From: Lachnospiraceae bacterium
Lineage (GTDB): Bacteria > Bacillota > Clostridia > Lachnospirales > Lachnospiraceae
NCBI GenBank assembly: GCA_024693925.1
Contig: JAILKH010000045.1
Span: forward strand, 1-51,555
Direction: 5' to 3'
Length of the DNA: 51,555 nucleotides
The notes beneath the pieces are model-generated. The model did not search any database. It worked only from the letters and a program-made list of their open reading frames with translations, and was not told the origin of the DNA. Position 1 is the first letter of the stretch; each line of letters begins with the position of its first letter. Positions 36,153 to 43,404 of the stretch are shown here, one piece after another. The position numbers and the translations under genes are program-made.

Positions 36153-37289
36153 TTAACCTTCACCGTCAACAAATCCCGCAAGCTTACGTTTCTTAAAGAC
36201 CTTATATTCTCCTTTATCAAGAGCCTCCCGTATCTGTGACATCAATGTATTGTAGAAATACAGATTATGCAGTACACACAATCGCATACCCAGCATTTCT
36301 TTGGCTTTTAACAAATGTCTTATATATGCCCTGGAATATCTTTTACAGGCCGGACAACCACACCCTTCCTCTATGGGACGTTTATCAAGTTCATATTTTG
36401 CATTAAACAGATTAAGCTTCCCATGTTCTGTATATACATGCCCATGTCTGCCGTTCCTTGAAGGATAAACACAATCAAAAAAATCAATCCCCCGGTCAAC
36501 CGCTTCCAGAATATTTGAAGGAGTACCCACTCCCATAAGATATGTGGGCTTATCCTTCGGAAGATAAGGAACCGTCGCTTCGATCATTGAATACATCTCA
36601 TCATGACTTTCGCCTACCGCCAGTCCTCCTATGGCATAACCATCCAGATCAAATTCCGAGATGATCTGAGCATGTTCTTTTCTTATATCCTCATACACCG
36701 CTCCCTGGTTGATCCCGAACAAAAGCTGTTCTTTATTTATGGTATCCTCCATAGAATTTAACCGTTTCATTTCCTCCGAACATCGTTTCAGCCATCTGGT
36801 AGTCCTCTCTACGGATGCTTTAACATACTCCCGGTCTGATCTTGAACCCGGACATTCATCAAAAGCCATGGCTATGGTCGAAGCCAGATTACTCTGTATT
36901 CTCATACTTTCTTCCGGCCCCATAAATATTTTTCTCCCGTCAACATGAGAATTAAAGTATACCCCTTCCTCTTTTATCTTCCTCAAACCGCTTAAGGAAA
37001 ACACCTGAAACCCTCCGGAATCCGTAAGAATAGGCTTCTTCCAGGACATAAATTCGTGAAGTCCACCAAGCTTCTTAACCACCTCATCCCCGGGTCTTAC
37101 GTGAAGATGATATGTATTTGAGAGCTGAACCTGGGTTCCGATATTCTCAAGATCCTCCGTTGAAACGGCACCCTTTATAGCCGCAACCGTTCCCACATTC
37201 ATAAATACCGGTGTCTCTATAACCCCGTGAACGGTTTCCATCCTCGCCCTCTTGGCTTCTCCTTCTCTTCTAAGAACTGTATATTTCAT
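36153..37289 (-). CDS. tgt: tRNA-guanine transglycosylase
   Basis: Tgt exchanges guanine-34 for preQ1 in tRNAs with GUN anticodons, a step of queuosine synthesis. The 378-aa product has the catalytic Asp region TDSGGFQVFSLS, the second Asp in FDCVYPSRNGRHG (base binding) and a zinc site CxCxxC...H (CGCPACKRYSRAYIRH). ATG 37289 overlaps the vanY stop as TAATG and has GGGGA upstream; it is preferred to TTG 37298. Length is typical. No queA is adjacent. Confidence 0.97.
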   Translation of the reverse strand: MKYTVLRREGEAKRARMETVHGVIETPVFMNVGTVAAIKGAVSTEDLENIGTQVQLSNTYHLHVRPGDEVVKKLGGLHEFMSWKKPILTDSGGFQVFSLSGLRKIKEEGVYFNSHVDGRKIFMGPEESMRIQSNLASTIAMAFDECPGSRSDREYVKASVERTTRWLKRCSEEMKRLNSMEDTINKEQLLFGINQGAVYEDIRKEHAQIISEFDLDGYAIGGLAVGESHDEMYSMIEATVPYLPKDKPTYLMGVGTPSNILEAVDRGIDFFDCVYPSRNGRHGHVYTEHGKLNLFNAKYELDKRPIEEGCGCPACKRYSRAYIRHLLKAKEMLGMRLCVLHNLYFYNTLMSQIREALDKGEYKVFKKRKLAGFVDGEG

Positions 37290-38320
37290 TATCCCCAACC
37301 TATCTTATCCAAATATTCTTCCAGTGTCAGACCGCTGTCATATATTGCTTTGGCCGCTTCTTTACCCACATAACGGAAATGCCACGGCTCATAAGTTATA
37401 CCCGTTATATATTCTTTACCTTTGGGATATCTTAGAATAAATCCGTATTTATAGGAATTATAAGCCAGCCAGTTACCGGCTTTGGTATCAGCAAAGCCCT
37501 CTGTAAGAGATGTATATCCGGGTGTTACTATATCCAATGCCATTCCCAGTTCATGTTCGGAAGTACCGGGTATAATAACCGAATAGGAACCTATTCTGAA
37601 AGCATCAAGATAAGAATATCCGCTACCGGTATAATTCCGTATCTTTCTGTCAAATAATTCCTGCTGATGCTCATGACTTCTGTAAGCCGAGCAAACGGTA
37701 AGCGTAACTCCGTCTTGCGCTGCCGCATCAAACATATCGGCAAGAGGCAAGGCAACCTCCTTACGTATTCTTGCTCCGGAATTAATATTTACAAGCTTAG
37801 GATCATAATCAGCGGGGATGGGATTCTGCTTATTTACAAGTATAAGCATCCAGGCATCTTCTTCGGAAGGTATGAAGTATTTCTCCCCGTTTTTTATATT
37901 TGAGGATTTATCCGAAACGGTTTCATTCCCTGATACCGATTCACCAGCCCGGTTTCCCGACACTGTTTTATCAAAGGAGGATGAAGACTTCTCTTCTTCC
38001 TCTTCCTGTACGGTAAGATTCATAAACTGTTGCCAGAGCTCCTCAGATTTCATACCATCTTTTTCTGTCTGTATGGAATCCCCGGATACGGAATCTTTTT
38101 CCTTATTATCATTACCGTATTCTCTAATGTATTTTCTTAAATCATCCGCTGTAAAGGATTCTTCCCCATCCTGTCTCTCACTTCCCGAAAATGCATATAC
38201 TCCGGTAACAAACATCTTCGGGCACAATGTCATAAACAATACCAGAATACAGCAGATTACAGTATGTAACGGAATTTTTTTACTCATATGATTCAATATG
38301 TCTTTAATTACACTGATCAA
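37289..38320 (-). CDS. VanY-type D-alanyl-D-alanine carboxypeptidase, secreted or anchored
   Basis: This 343-aa M15B zinc peptidase is predicted to trim the terminal D-Ala of peptidoglycan stems. The start is TTG 38320: GAGG lies 8 nt upstream, while the ATG at 38290 has no ribosome site. Residues about 16-42 form a signal peptide or anchor. A low-complexity linker follows (residues about 45-145) with VSGD and two VSGN units plus a Glu/Ser run. The catalytic domain shows YRSHEHQQELFD, GTSEHELGMALDI (zinc His and Asp) and YEPWHFRYVG. All M15B zinc ligands appear present. It is translationally coupled to tgt by TAATG. Confidence 0.93.
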   Translation of the reverse strand: MISVIKDILNHMSKKIPLHTVICCILVLFMTLCPKMFVTGVYAFSGSERQDGEESFTADDLRKYIREYGNDNKEKDSVSGDSIQTEKDGMKSEELWQQFMNLTVQEEEEEKSSSSFDKTVSGNRAGESVSGNETVSDKSSNIKNGEKYFIPSEEDAWMLILVNKQNPIPADYDPKLVNINSGARIRKEVALPLADMFDAAAQDGVTLTVCSAYRSHEHQQELFDRKIRNYTGSGYSYLDAFRIGSYSVIIPGTSEHELGMALDIVTPGYTSLTEGFADTKAGNWLAYNSYKYGFILRYPKGKEYITGITYEPWHFRYVGKEAAKAIYDSGLTLEEYLDKIGWG

Positions 38321-38401
38321 GCTTCCAACCTCTTTGTTTTATCTTTATAAAATCCAATAAAGGATAGCACATATTTTTATAATTTACAATTAAATGTATT
38401 T

Positions 38402-38430
38402 TTGATATAAAAGTTATTATATATTATAAT
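38402..38430 (+). promoter_or_regulatory. Sigma-A promoter of aroC
   Basis: TTGATA (38402-38407) and a perfect TATAAT (38425-38430) are separated by exactly 17 nt. The aroC start lies 40 nt downstream. The spacing and hexamers are among the best in the window. Confidence 0.8.
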
Positions 38431-38470
38431 AAGCAGTGCATATATTAAACCAACTAAATCGGAGATGATT

Positions 38471-39577
38471 ATGGCAGGATCAAATTACGGAACAGATTTC
38501 AGAATAACCACTTGGGGAGAATCCCACGGAAAAGCATTGGGAGTAGTTATAGACGGATGCCCTGCGGGACTTTGTTTAAACGAAGAGGATATACAGAGTT
38601 TTCTTGACCGACGCAAACCCGGTCAATCCAAATATACTACCGCCCGCAAAGAGGGGGATGAAGTAAGTATATTATCCGGAGTATATGAAGGAAAAACCAC
38701 CGGAACTCCCATTTCTCTTATTGTCTTTAACAAGGATCAGCATTCAAAAGATTATTCGGAAATAGCTTCCTTTTACAGACCCGGTCACGCCGATTATACC
38801 TTTAATGAGAAATACGGCTTTCGCGATCCAAGAGGCGGCGGCCGTTCTTCCGGCCGCGAAACCATCGGCCGTGTGGCAGCCGGCGCCATAGCCTCGAAAA
38901 TATTAAAAGAAATAGGAATATCTATTTTGACATATACGGCATCCATAGGTGATATCCTAATCGATCCCGACCGCTTTGATGAAGGATTCATTAACGAAAA
39001 TCCCTTATATATGCCTGATAAAGAGGCTTCCGTAAAAGCTTCCGAATATCTGGATACATTAAGAAGTCTGGGAGATTCCTCCGGAGGTACCATAGAATGT
39101 CTTGTTAAGGGAATGCCTGCGGGGATCGGAGAAACGGTATTTGACAAGCTTGACGCCGAACTTGCAAAAGCAATAATGAGTATCGGTGCAGTCAAAGCCG
39201 TGGAAATAGGTGATGGGATCAAAGTATCCTGCGCAAAAGGAAGTACAAATAATGATGAATTTACTCTTGATGAAACCGGAAAGATCATAAAAAGAACAAA
39301 TCATTCCGGAGGAGTTCTCGGTGGAATGTCCGACGGAGATACCTTAATACTTCGGGCTCATTTTAAACCCACTCCCTCCATAAGCTCACAGCAAAAAACC
39401 GTAAACAAAAACAATGAAGAGATCGCAATAAATATTAAAGGCCGCCATGATCCCATAATAGTACCCCGTGCCGTGGTAGTTGTGGAATCAATGACCGCCA
39501 TTACTGTTCTTGATCTCCTTATGAGAAATATGAGTTCCAAATTGGATAATCTAAAAAAAATATACAGTAACCCCTAA
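38471..39577 (+). CDS. aroC: Chorismate synthase
   Basis: AroC converts EPSP to chorismate using reduced FMN, the last shikimate step. The 368-aa product has the signatures GESHGKALGVVIDGCPAG, DPRGGGRSSGRETIGRVAAGA and the C-terminal GRHDPIIVPRAVVVVE. ATG 38471 is preferred to ATG 38465 because GGAG abuts the first ATG but lies 6 nt from the second. It has its own promoter and ends in a terminator whose loop contains its stop codon. It is an isolated aro gene here, divergent from vanY and convergent with a lactonase gene. Confidence 0.98.
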   Translation: MAGSNYGTDFRITTWGESHGKALGVVIDGCPAGLCLNEEDIQSFLDRRKPGQSKYTTARKEGDEVSILSGVYEGKTTGTPISLIVFNKDQHSKDYSEIASFYRPGHADYTFNEKYGFRDPRGGGRSSGRETIGRVAAGAIASKILKEIGISILTYTASIGDILIDPDRFDEGFINENPLYMPDKEASVKASEYLDTLRSLGDSSGGTIECLVKGMPAGIGETVFDKLDAELAKAIMSIGAVKAVEIGDGIKVSCAKGSTNNDEFTLDETGKIIKRTNHSGGVLGGMSDGDTLILRAHFKPTPSISSQQKTVNKNNEEIAINIKGRHDPIIVPRAVVVVESMTAITVLDLLMRNMSSKLDNLKKIYSNP

Positions 39578-39598
39578 TGGTTACTGTATATTTTTTTT
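39553..39598. terminator. Bidirectional terminator holding both stop codons (aroC and lactonase)
   Basis: A perfect 20-bp stem, including eight A-T pairs at the base, has a 6-nt loop (CCTAAT). Both strands end in a run of eight T residues, so it should stop transcription from either side. The aroC TAA stop (39575-39577) lies in the loop and the lactonase stop (39597-39599) at the far arm. Confidence 0.95.
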
Positions 39599-40646
39599 AT
39601 TCATTTACTTTCATAATAACTATGCCGTTACCCTTTGTAACTCCTACCTCAGGTCCGTTCATTATAAGAGTATTATTATCAAGGTCCACATTAAAAAAGG
39701 TCATTGTATCTGTCTCATGATTTAAGGAAACAAGATGTTTTGAATCCGGAAATACAGCTATATCCTTAGGATAATCACCGCTTATGGGAAGCACAAATCG
39801 CTTCTCCAGCATTCCCGTTTCTTCATCTATCGAGAAAGCTCCCACACTGTTATCCCCTGCATTGGAACAGAATAAAAACTTATTATCATTGGAAAGCTTC
39901 ATGGCACAGGCCGCCGAATCACCCGCATGATAACTGTTTATTGTAGGAACACGCTGAATCCTTGTAAATACAGGATTATCATTCTCCTCTTCATAAGAAT
40001 AAACTTCAATGGTATTACTGAGTTCATGGATTATATAACAGAATTTTCCGTCCTTACGAAACTTTATATACCTCGGAGCCGACTCCAGATCACATCTTAC
40101 AACATCCGCAAGCTTAAGCTTACCCGTTACGGGATTAAATCTGTATATCTTTACATGATCCAGTCCAAGATCACAGGCACACAGATAATGATTATCTCTG
40201 GTCATCTTAACACAACTTACATGAGGTCTGAAGTTTCTCTCGGCAATGCTTCCGATTCCCTTATGAAAGATCTCATCGGTGATCTGTCCTATGGACCCGT
40301 CTTCATTAAGCTTTAATACTGTGATCTTCCCATCATGATATCCCGCCACAAATAAATAACTGTCCGTATAATCCGTTGAAATATAGCAGCCTCTCATTCC
40401 GTTTATGGAAGCCATATTGATCTCTTCAAGATTACCGTCTTTAACGATCCTGAAGGATTCTACCCCCATATCCGTTATGGAATAAATAAACCTGCCATTA
40501 TGCGATATGGTTAGATATGAGGAATTGGTTATGGAAATATGATCTCTTTCCGTAAGCCGCCCTTCATTAACGTCAGCATCATATATCCTGATCCCCCAGT
40601 CATTTTCACCTGTATAACTCGATACATAAGCAACATATTTATCCAT
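39597..40646 (-). CDS. Lactonase-family beta-propeller protein (COG2706)
   Basis: This 349-aa cytoplasmic protein is of the seven-bladed propeller family that includes 6-phosphogluconolactonase of the YbhE/Pgl type. Repeating strand motifs are visible (FIYSITDMG, YLFVAGYHDGKI, HYLCACDLGLDHVKIY, KFLFCSNAGDNSV), including the family-typical His-Val-Lys-Ile-Tyr and N-A-G-D-N-S-V-G-A-F patterns. The substrate is uncertain: no pentose-phosphate genes lie nearby, and some family members have other lactone substrates. It starts 1 nt after the YtxH-like gene stop. Confidence 0.85.
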   Translation of the reverse strand: MDKYVAYVSSYTGENDWGIRIYDADVNEGRLTERDHISITNSSYLTISHNGRFIYSITDMGVESFRIVKDGNLEEINMASINGMRGCYISTDYTDSYLFVAGYHDGKITVLKLNEDGSIGQITDEIFHKGIGSIAERNFRPHVSCVKMTRDNHYLCACDLGLDHVKIYRFNPVTGKLKLADVVRCDLESAPRYIKFRKDGKFCYIIHELSNTIEVYSYEEENDNPVFTRIQRVPTINSYHAGDSAACAMKLSNDNKFLFCSNAGDNSVGAFSIDEETGMLEKRFVLPISGDYPKDIAVFPDSKHLVSLNHETDTMTFFNVDLDNNTLIMNGPEVGVTKGNGIVIMKVNE

Positions 40647-40647
40647 C

Positions 40648-40863
40648 TTATCTCAACTCTCCCATTTCCATTGCAAGATCGCGATTAAATTCCTCTTCCT
40701 CTTCTTTTTTCTTGTTATTGTTATTACCGTTATAGCTACCTATAGTAACGCCGTTCTTAACCGGCGCAAGGAAAATACCGAGTAACATACCAAAAAACAG
40801 CCCCACAAGCAAGATCAGTATTTTCTCCTTCCTTTGATATAATAAATACATTAAATGCTTCAT
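40648..40863 (-). CDS. Small YtxH-like single-TM protein
   Basis: This 71-aa protein starts at ATG 40863, preceded by AAGGA; the longer frame to 40893 overlaps mazG and has no site. A short basic N-terminus (HLMYLLYQRKEK) precedes one Gly-rich membrane helix (LLVGLFFGMLLGIFLAP) and then an Asn/Lys/Glu-rich tail. The G...G...LAPxxxG pattern resembles YtxH-type proteins, but the match is loose. The function is unknown. It lies between mazG and the lactonase gene with minimal spacing. Confidence 0.7.
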   Translation of the reverse strand: MKHLMYLLYQRKEKILILLVGLFFGMLLGIFLAPVKNGVTIGSYNGNNNNKKKEEEEEFNRDLAMEMGELR

Positions 40864-40889
40864 ATGTTCCTTCCCTCCGTTCGTAATGA

Positions 40890-41387
40890 TCATTCCCTGT
40901 TTAATTTTTTCAACTTTCTATTTCTTGCCACATCAATAAGCTCTTTACTTTCATTAAATGCTTCAAAAAGTTCTTCCGTATCAGGCTTTTTCATATGCTT
41001 TTTTTCATAAGCCTTAAGTTCATCCCAAGTTTTTAATTCCCTGCCGTTTTCATCAAAAACCGGCTTTTTAAAAACATGGGGATGGCGCATTATCATCTTT
41101 TCACTGATAGTACCGCATACATCATCAAAATCAAAGAGCCCTTCCTCTTTAGCTATCCGGGTCTGAAGAAGGATTATAAACAGAAGATCTCCCAGCTCTT
41201 CCTTTAAATTATCGGGATTTCCGGTTTTTACATATTCATTTATCCCGCAGATAACCTCCGCTGCTTCTTCGATAACATGAGCTTTTAAAGATTCATGCGT
41301 CATTGACTTATCCCAGGGACAGCCGTTTTCTCCTCTTAATTCCTCAACCACCTTAAGCAGGCGCAGGATTTCATTTCCGCTACTCAT
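40890..41387 (-). CDS. mazG: MazG-type nucleoside triphosphate pyrophosphohydrolase
   Basis: MazG hydrolyses NTPs or dNTPs to monophosphates and pyrophosphate, a house-cleaning role. The 165-aa product has one MazG domain with the metal-binding pattern IEEAAEV and LKEELGDLLF plus the N-terminal ENGCPWDKSMTHESLK signature. It is shorter than the two-domain 263-aa E. coli form, as is common in Clostridia. It overlaps the end of the upstream GH13-like gene by 8 nt, indicating coupled translation. Confidence 0.93.
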   Translation of the reverse strand: MSSGNEILRLLKVVEELRGENGCPWDKSMTHESLKAHVIEEAAEVICGINEYVKTGNPDNLKEELGDLLFIILLQTRIAKEEGLFDFDDVCGTISEKMIMRHPHVFKKPVFDENGRELKTWDELKAYEKKHMKKPDTEELFEAFNESKELIDVARNRKLKKLNRE

Positions 41388-43290
41388 GCCTTCCTGCCTT
41401 CTTTACCATTCTTTTAGCCTTACCTTTTTGCGCAGGATCATCTTTACTTATAAGTACCAGCACGGTTCTTGCCGGAACCTTTATTATCTTATTACCATTA
41501 TCATCAAGTTCAATATTATAAGCTTTGGGATCTGAAGAATCCGTGTCAAGACAATAAGACCACTCCATTCCTTTTTGCAACTTCGGCAAAGCAAAGAAAT
41601 GCTCCTCCCAATGCATATTCGTCGCAATATAGAAATAATCATCTGCTTTATCTCCGGCACCGTATTCTCCGCAAAGCAAAGTGCCGATATGTCTTATATG
41701 GGTATCTATCTGAGGATACCAGGCCATCTCGGCATGATATGAAATATCCGGATAACCACAGGACTTATTATCAAGAAGTGTGGCTTCCTTATCCATGGAA
41801 AGCACTCCATGATTTTTCCTTAATGCAATAAGATCCTTTACATATTCAAACAGCTCGGCGGTCCTGTTATTCTGTTTCCAGTTAAGCCAGGTGATCTCAT
41901 TATCCTGACAATACGGATTATTATTTCCGTACTGGGTATTCATGAACTCATCTCCGGCCATAAACATTGGCATACTCTGTGAAAAGATAAGAAGACAAAA
42001 AGCATTCTTAAGCTGTTTCATACGAAGCTTCAATACCGCGGACTTTCTGGTCTTTCCCTCAATTCCGCAATTCCAGCTGTAATTATAACCGGTTCCGTCC
42101 TTATTCTCTTCTCCGTTATTTTCATTATGCTTATAATCATAAGAAACAAGATCATTTAAAGTAAACCCGTCATAGGATGTTAAATGATTTATACATTTTA
42201 TTCTTTCGGGATTACATCTTTGACGATACATAAATTTACTGAGCATATCCTCATCGCTCTTTAAGAATCTTCTCATATCGATCATATAATCCTGATTATA
42301 TTCAGCCAGATTCTTATTAATACAGCATTGGGAGACCGAGAATATACCTTCGGCATTATATCTCTCATAATATAATTTGGTTCCCGTGAGGATAGGATCC
42401 GTCGCAAGAACATCCATAGGCAAATGTTCTCCGAAGACATGAAAACCATCCACATGGTATTCTCTTTGCCAGAACCTTAAACATTCACCGATAAGATTCC
42501 TGTTTACCTCAAGGGGAAAATAGAACTGCATTATAAGCTCGATCCCGGCTGCATGCAGAGCACGTACCATATCCTTGAACTCCTTAATCCCATCCTCTGT
42601 ATAGCACAGCTGCGGCTTCGGATAGAAATATTCTCCTTCTTTAAACCCCCAGTAATTTATCCTTTTCTGGGCGCCGGTGACTTTACCCTCTTCATCCGTT
42701 TCCGAGGATTTATAACTTTTTATCGATTCACATTCGTCATAATCATAAGCCGGCATCATTTCAATCTGGGTAATACCCAGGTCTTTAAGATATGATATTT
42801 TCTCGGCAATTCCCTGAAAACAGCCTTTTGCCGTCACTCCGGAAGTCGAATGCCTTGTGAATCCACGTACATGAAGCATATATCCGATAACCTTGCCAAA
42901 AGGAAGCCTTAAGGGTTTATCTCCCTGCCAGTCATATTCGGGGTCATATATACGATAATGGATCGTCCGGTTTCTGTATTCGCCCCATTTACGCTTATTG
43001 TCCGCCCTCATTGCATAAGGATCACGTACTGCCTCATTACCGAAATAATAATTATAATAAACCTCCGATGGTATTATACCCTTAACTATAACGGAATAAA
43101 CATTTCCAAAGACAGAATAATCATTCATCTCAATATTATAAAGAATCACACCGCTGTTATCGTATATTTTCAGGATCAGTTTCTTTCCTTCCGGGCAGAC
43201 CGTACAAAACTGTATTCCCTCTCTGACAACCGTTGCTCCGTAGGGATAACCGGCTCCAATGCTCACATTATTATTATCCATATATATCAT
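41380..43290 (-). CDS. GlgX/isoamylase-like GH13 protein with lost catalytic residues (predicted pseudoenzyme)
   Basis: This 636-aa protein has a CBM48-like N-terminus and a GH13 barrel of the glycogen-debranching type (HVRGFTRHSTSGV, NYWGF, LVSYDYKHNENNGE, YSWNCG, MPMFMAGDEF). Its active site is degenerate. Region I, normally DVVYNHT, reads QFYFPLE (residues 255-261), and about 50 residues of loop that should follow are absent. Region II, normally VDGFRFD, reads VDGFHVF (280-286), so the nucleophile Asp is lost. Region IV, normally HDGFTL, reads YDGFTL (373-378). The likely acid/base Glu309 remains. The frame is intact with no stops, so the gene is maintained. It may bind glucan without hydrolysing it; this is inference. 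It heads a unit with mazG, a YtxH-like gene and a lactonase. The start has only a weak GAAGAAAG site. Confidence 0.88.
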   Translation of the reverse strand: MIYMDNNNVSIGAGYPYGATVVREGIQFCTVCPEGKKLILKIYDNSGVILYNIEMNDYSVFGNVYSVIVKGIIPSEVYYNYYFGNEAVRDPYAMRADNKRKWGEYRNRTIHYRIYDPEYDWQGDKPLRLPFGKVIGYMLHVRGFTRHSTSGVTAKGCFQGIAEKISYLKDLGITQIEMMPAYDYDECESIKSYKSSETDEEGKVTGAQKRINYWGFKEGEYFYPKPQLCYTEDGIKEFKDMVRALHAAGIELIMQFYFPLEVNRNLIGECLRFWQREYHVDGFHVFGEHLPMDVLATDPILTGTKLYYERYNAEGIFSVSQCCINKNLAEYNQDYMIDMRRFLKSDEDMLSKFMYRQRCNPERIKCINHLTSYDGFTLNDLVSYDYKHNENNGEENKDGTGYNYSWNCGIEGKTRKSAVLKLRMKQLKNAFCLLIFSQSMPMFMAGDEFMNTQYGNNNPYCQDNEITWLNWKQNNRTAELFEYVKDLIALRKNHGVLSMDKEATLLDNKSCGYPDISYHAEMAWYPQIDTHIRHIGTLLCGEYGAGDKADDYFYIATNMHWEEHFFALPKLQKGMEWSYCLDTDSSDPKAYNIELDDNGNKIIKVPARTVLVLISKDDPAQKGKAKRMVKKAGRHE

Positions 43291-43374
43291 ACTTTCTTCG
43301 TTATTAGATTATGGATCCAACTCCATTAAAAATTAAGATCACGAATTTATTCATGGTCGAAAACATTACATGAC

Positions 43375-43404
43375 ATTATAACACAAGTCACAGAATACTT
43401 CCAA
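43375..43404 (-). promoter_or_regulatory. Candidate extended -10 promoter for the GH13-like gene unit
   Basis: On the minus strand TGTTATAAT (TATAAT at 43375-43380 with TG one base before it) is an extended -10, with TTGGAA at 43399-43404 (18-nt spacer) as a partial -35. The -35 lies inside the last helicase codons. The leader to the GH13-like start is about 85 nt. Confidence 0.5.

Noticed and set aside
38794-39288. A 164-codon minus-strand open frame inside aroC
   Set aside because: Antisense to well-conserved aroC codons; no ribosome site and no recognisable motif.
41380-43290. A sequencing error or frameshift as the cause of the missing GH13 residues
   Set aside because: The frame is continuous, the altered motifs sit inside conserved flanks on both sides in the same frame, and three separate sites plus a loop are changed, so a single error cannot explain it.
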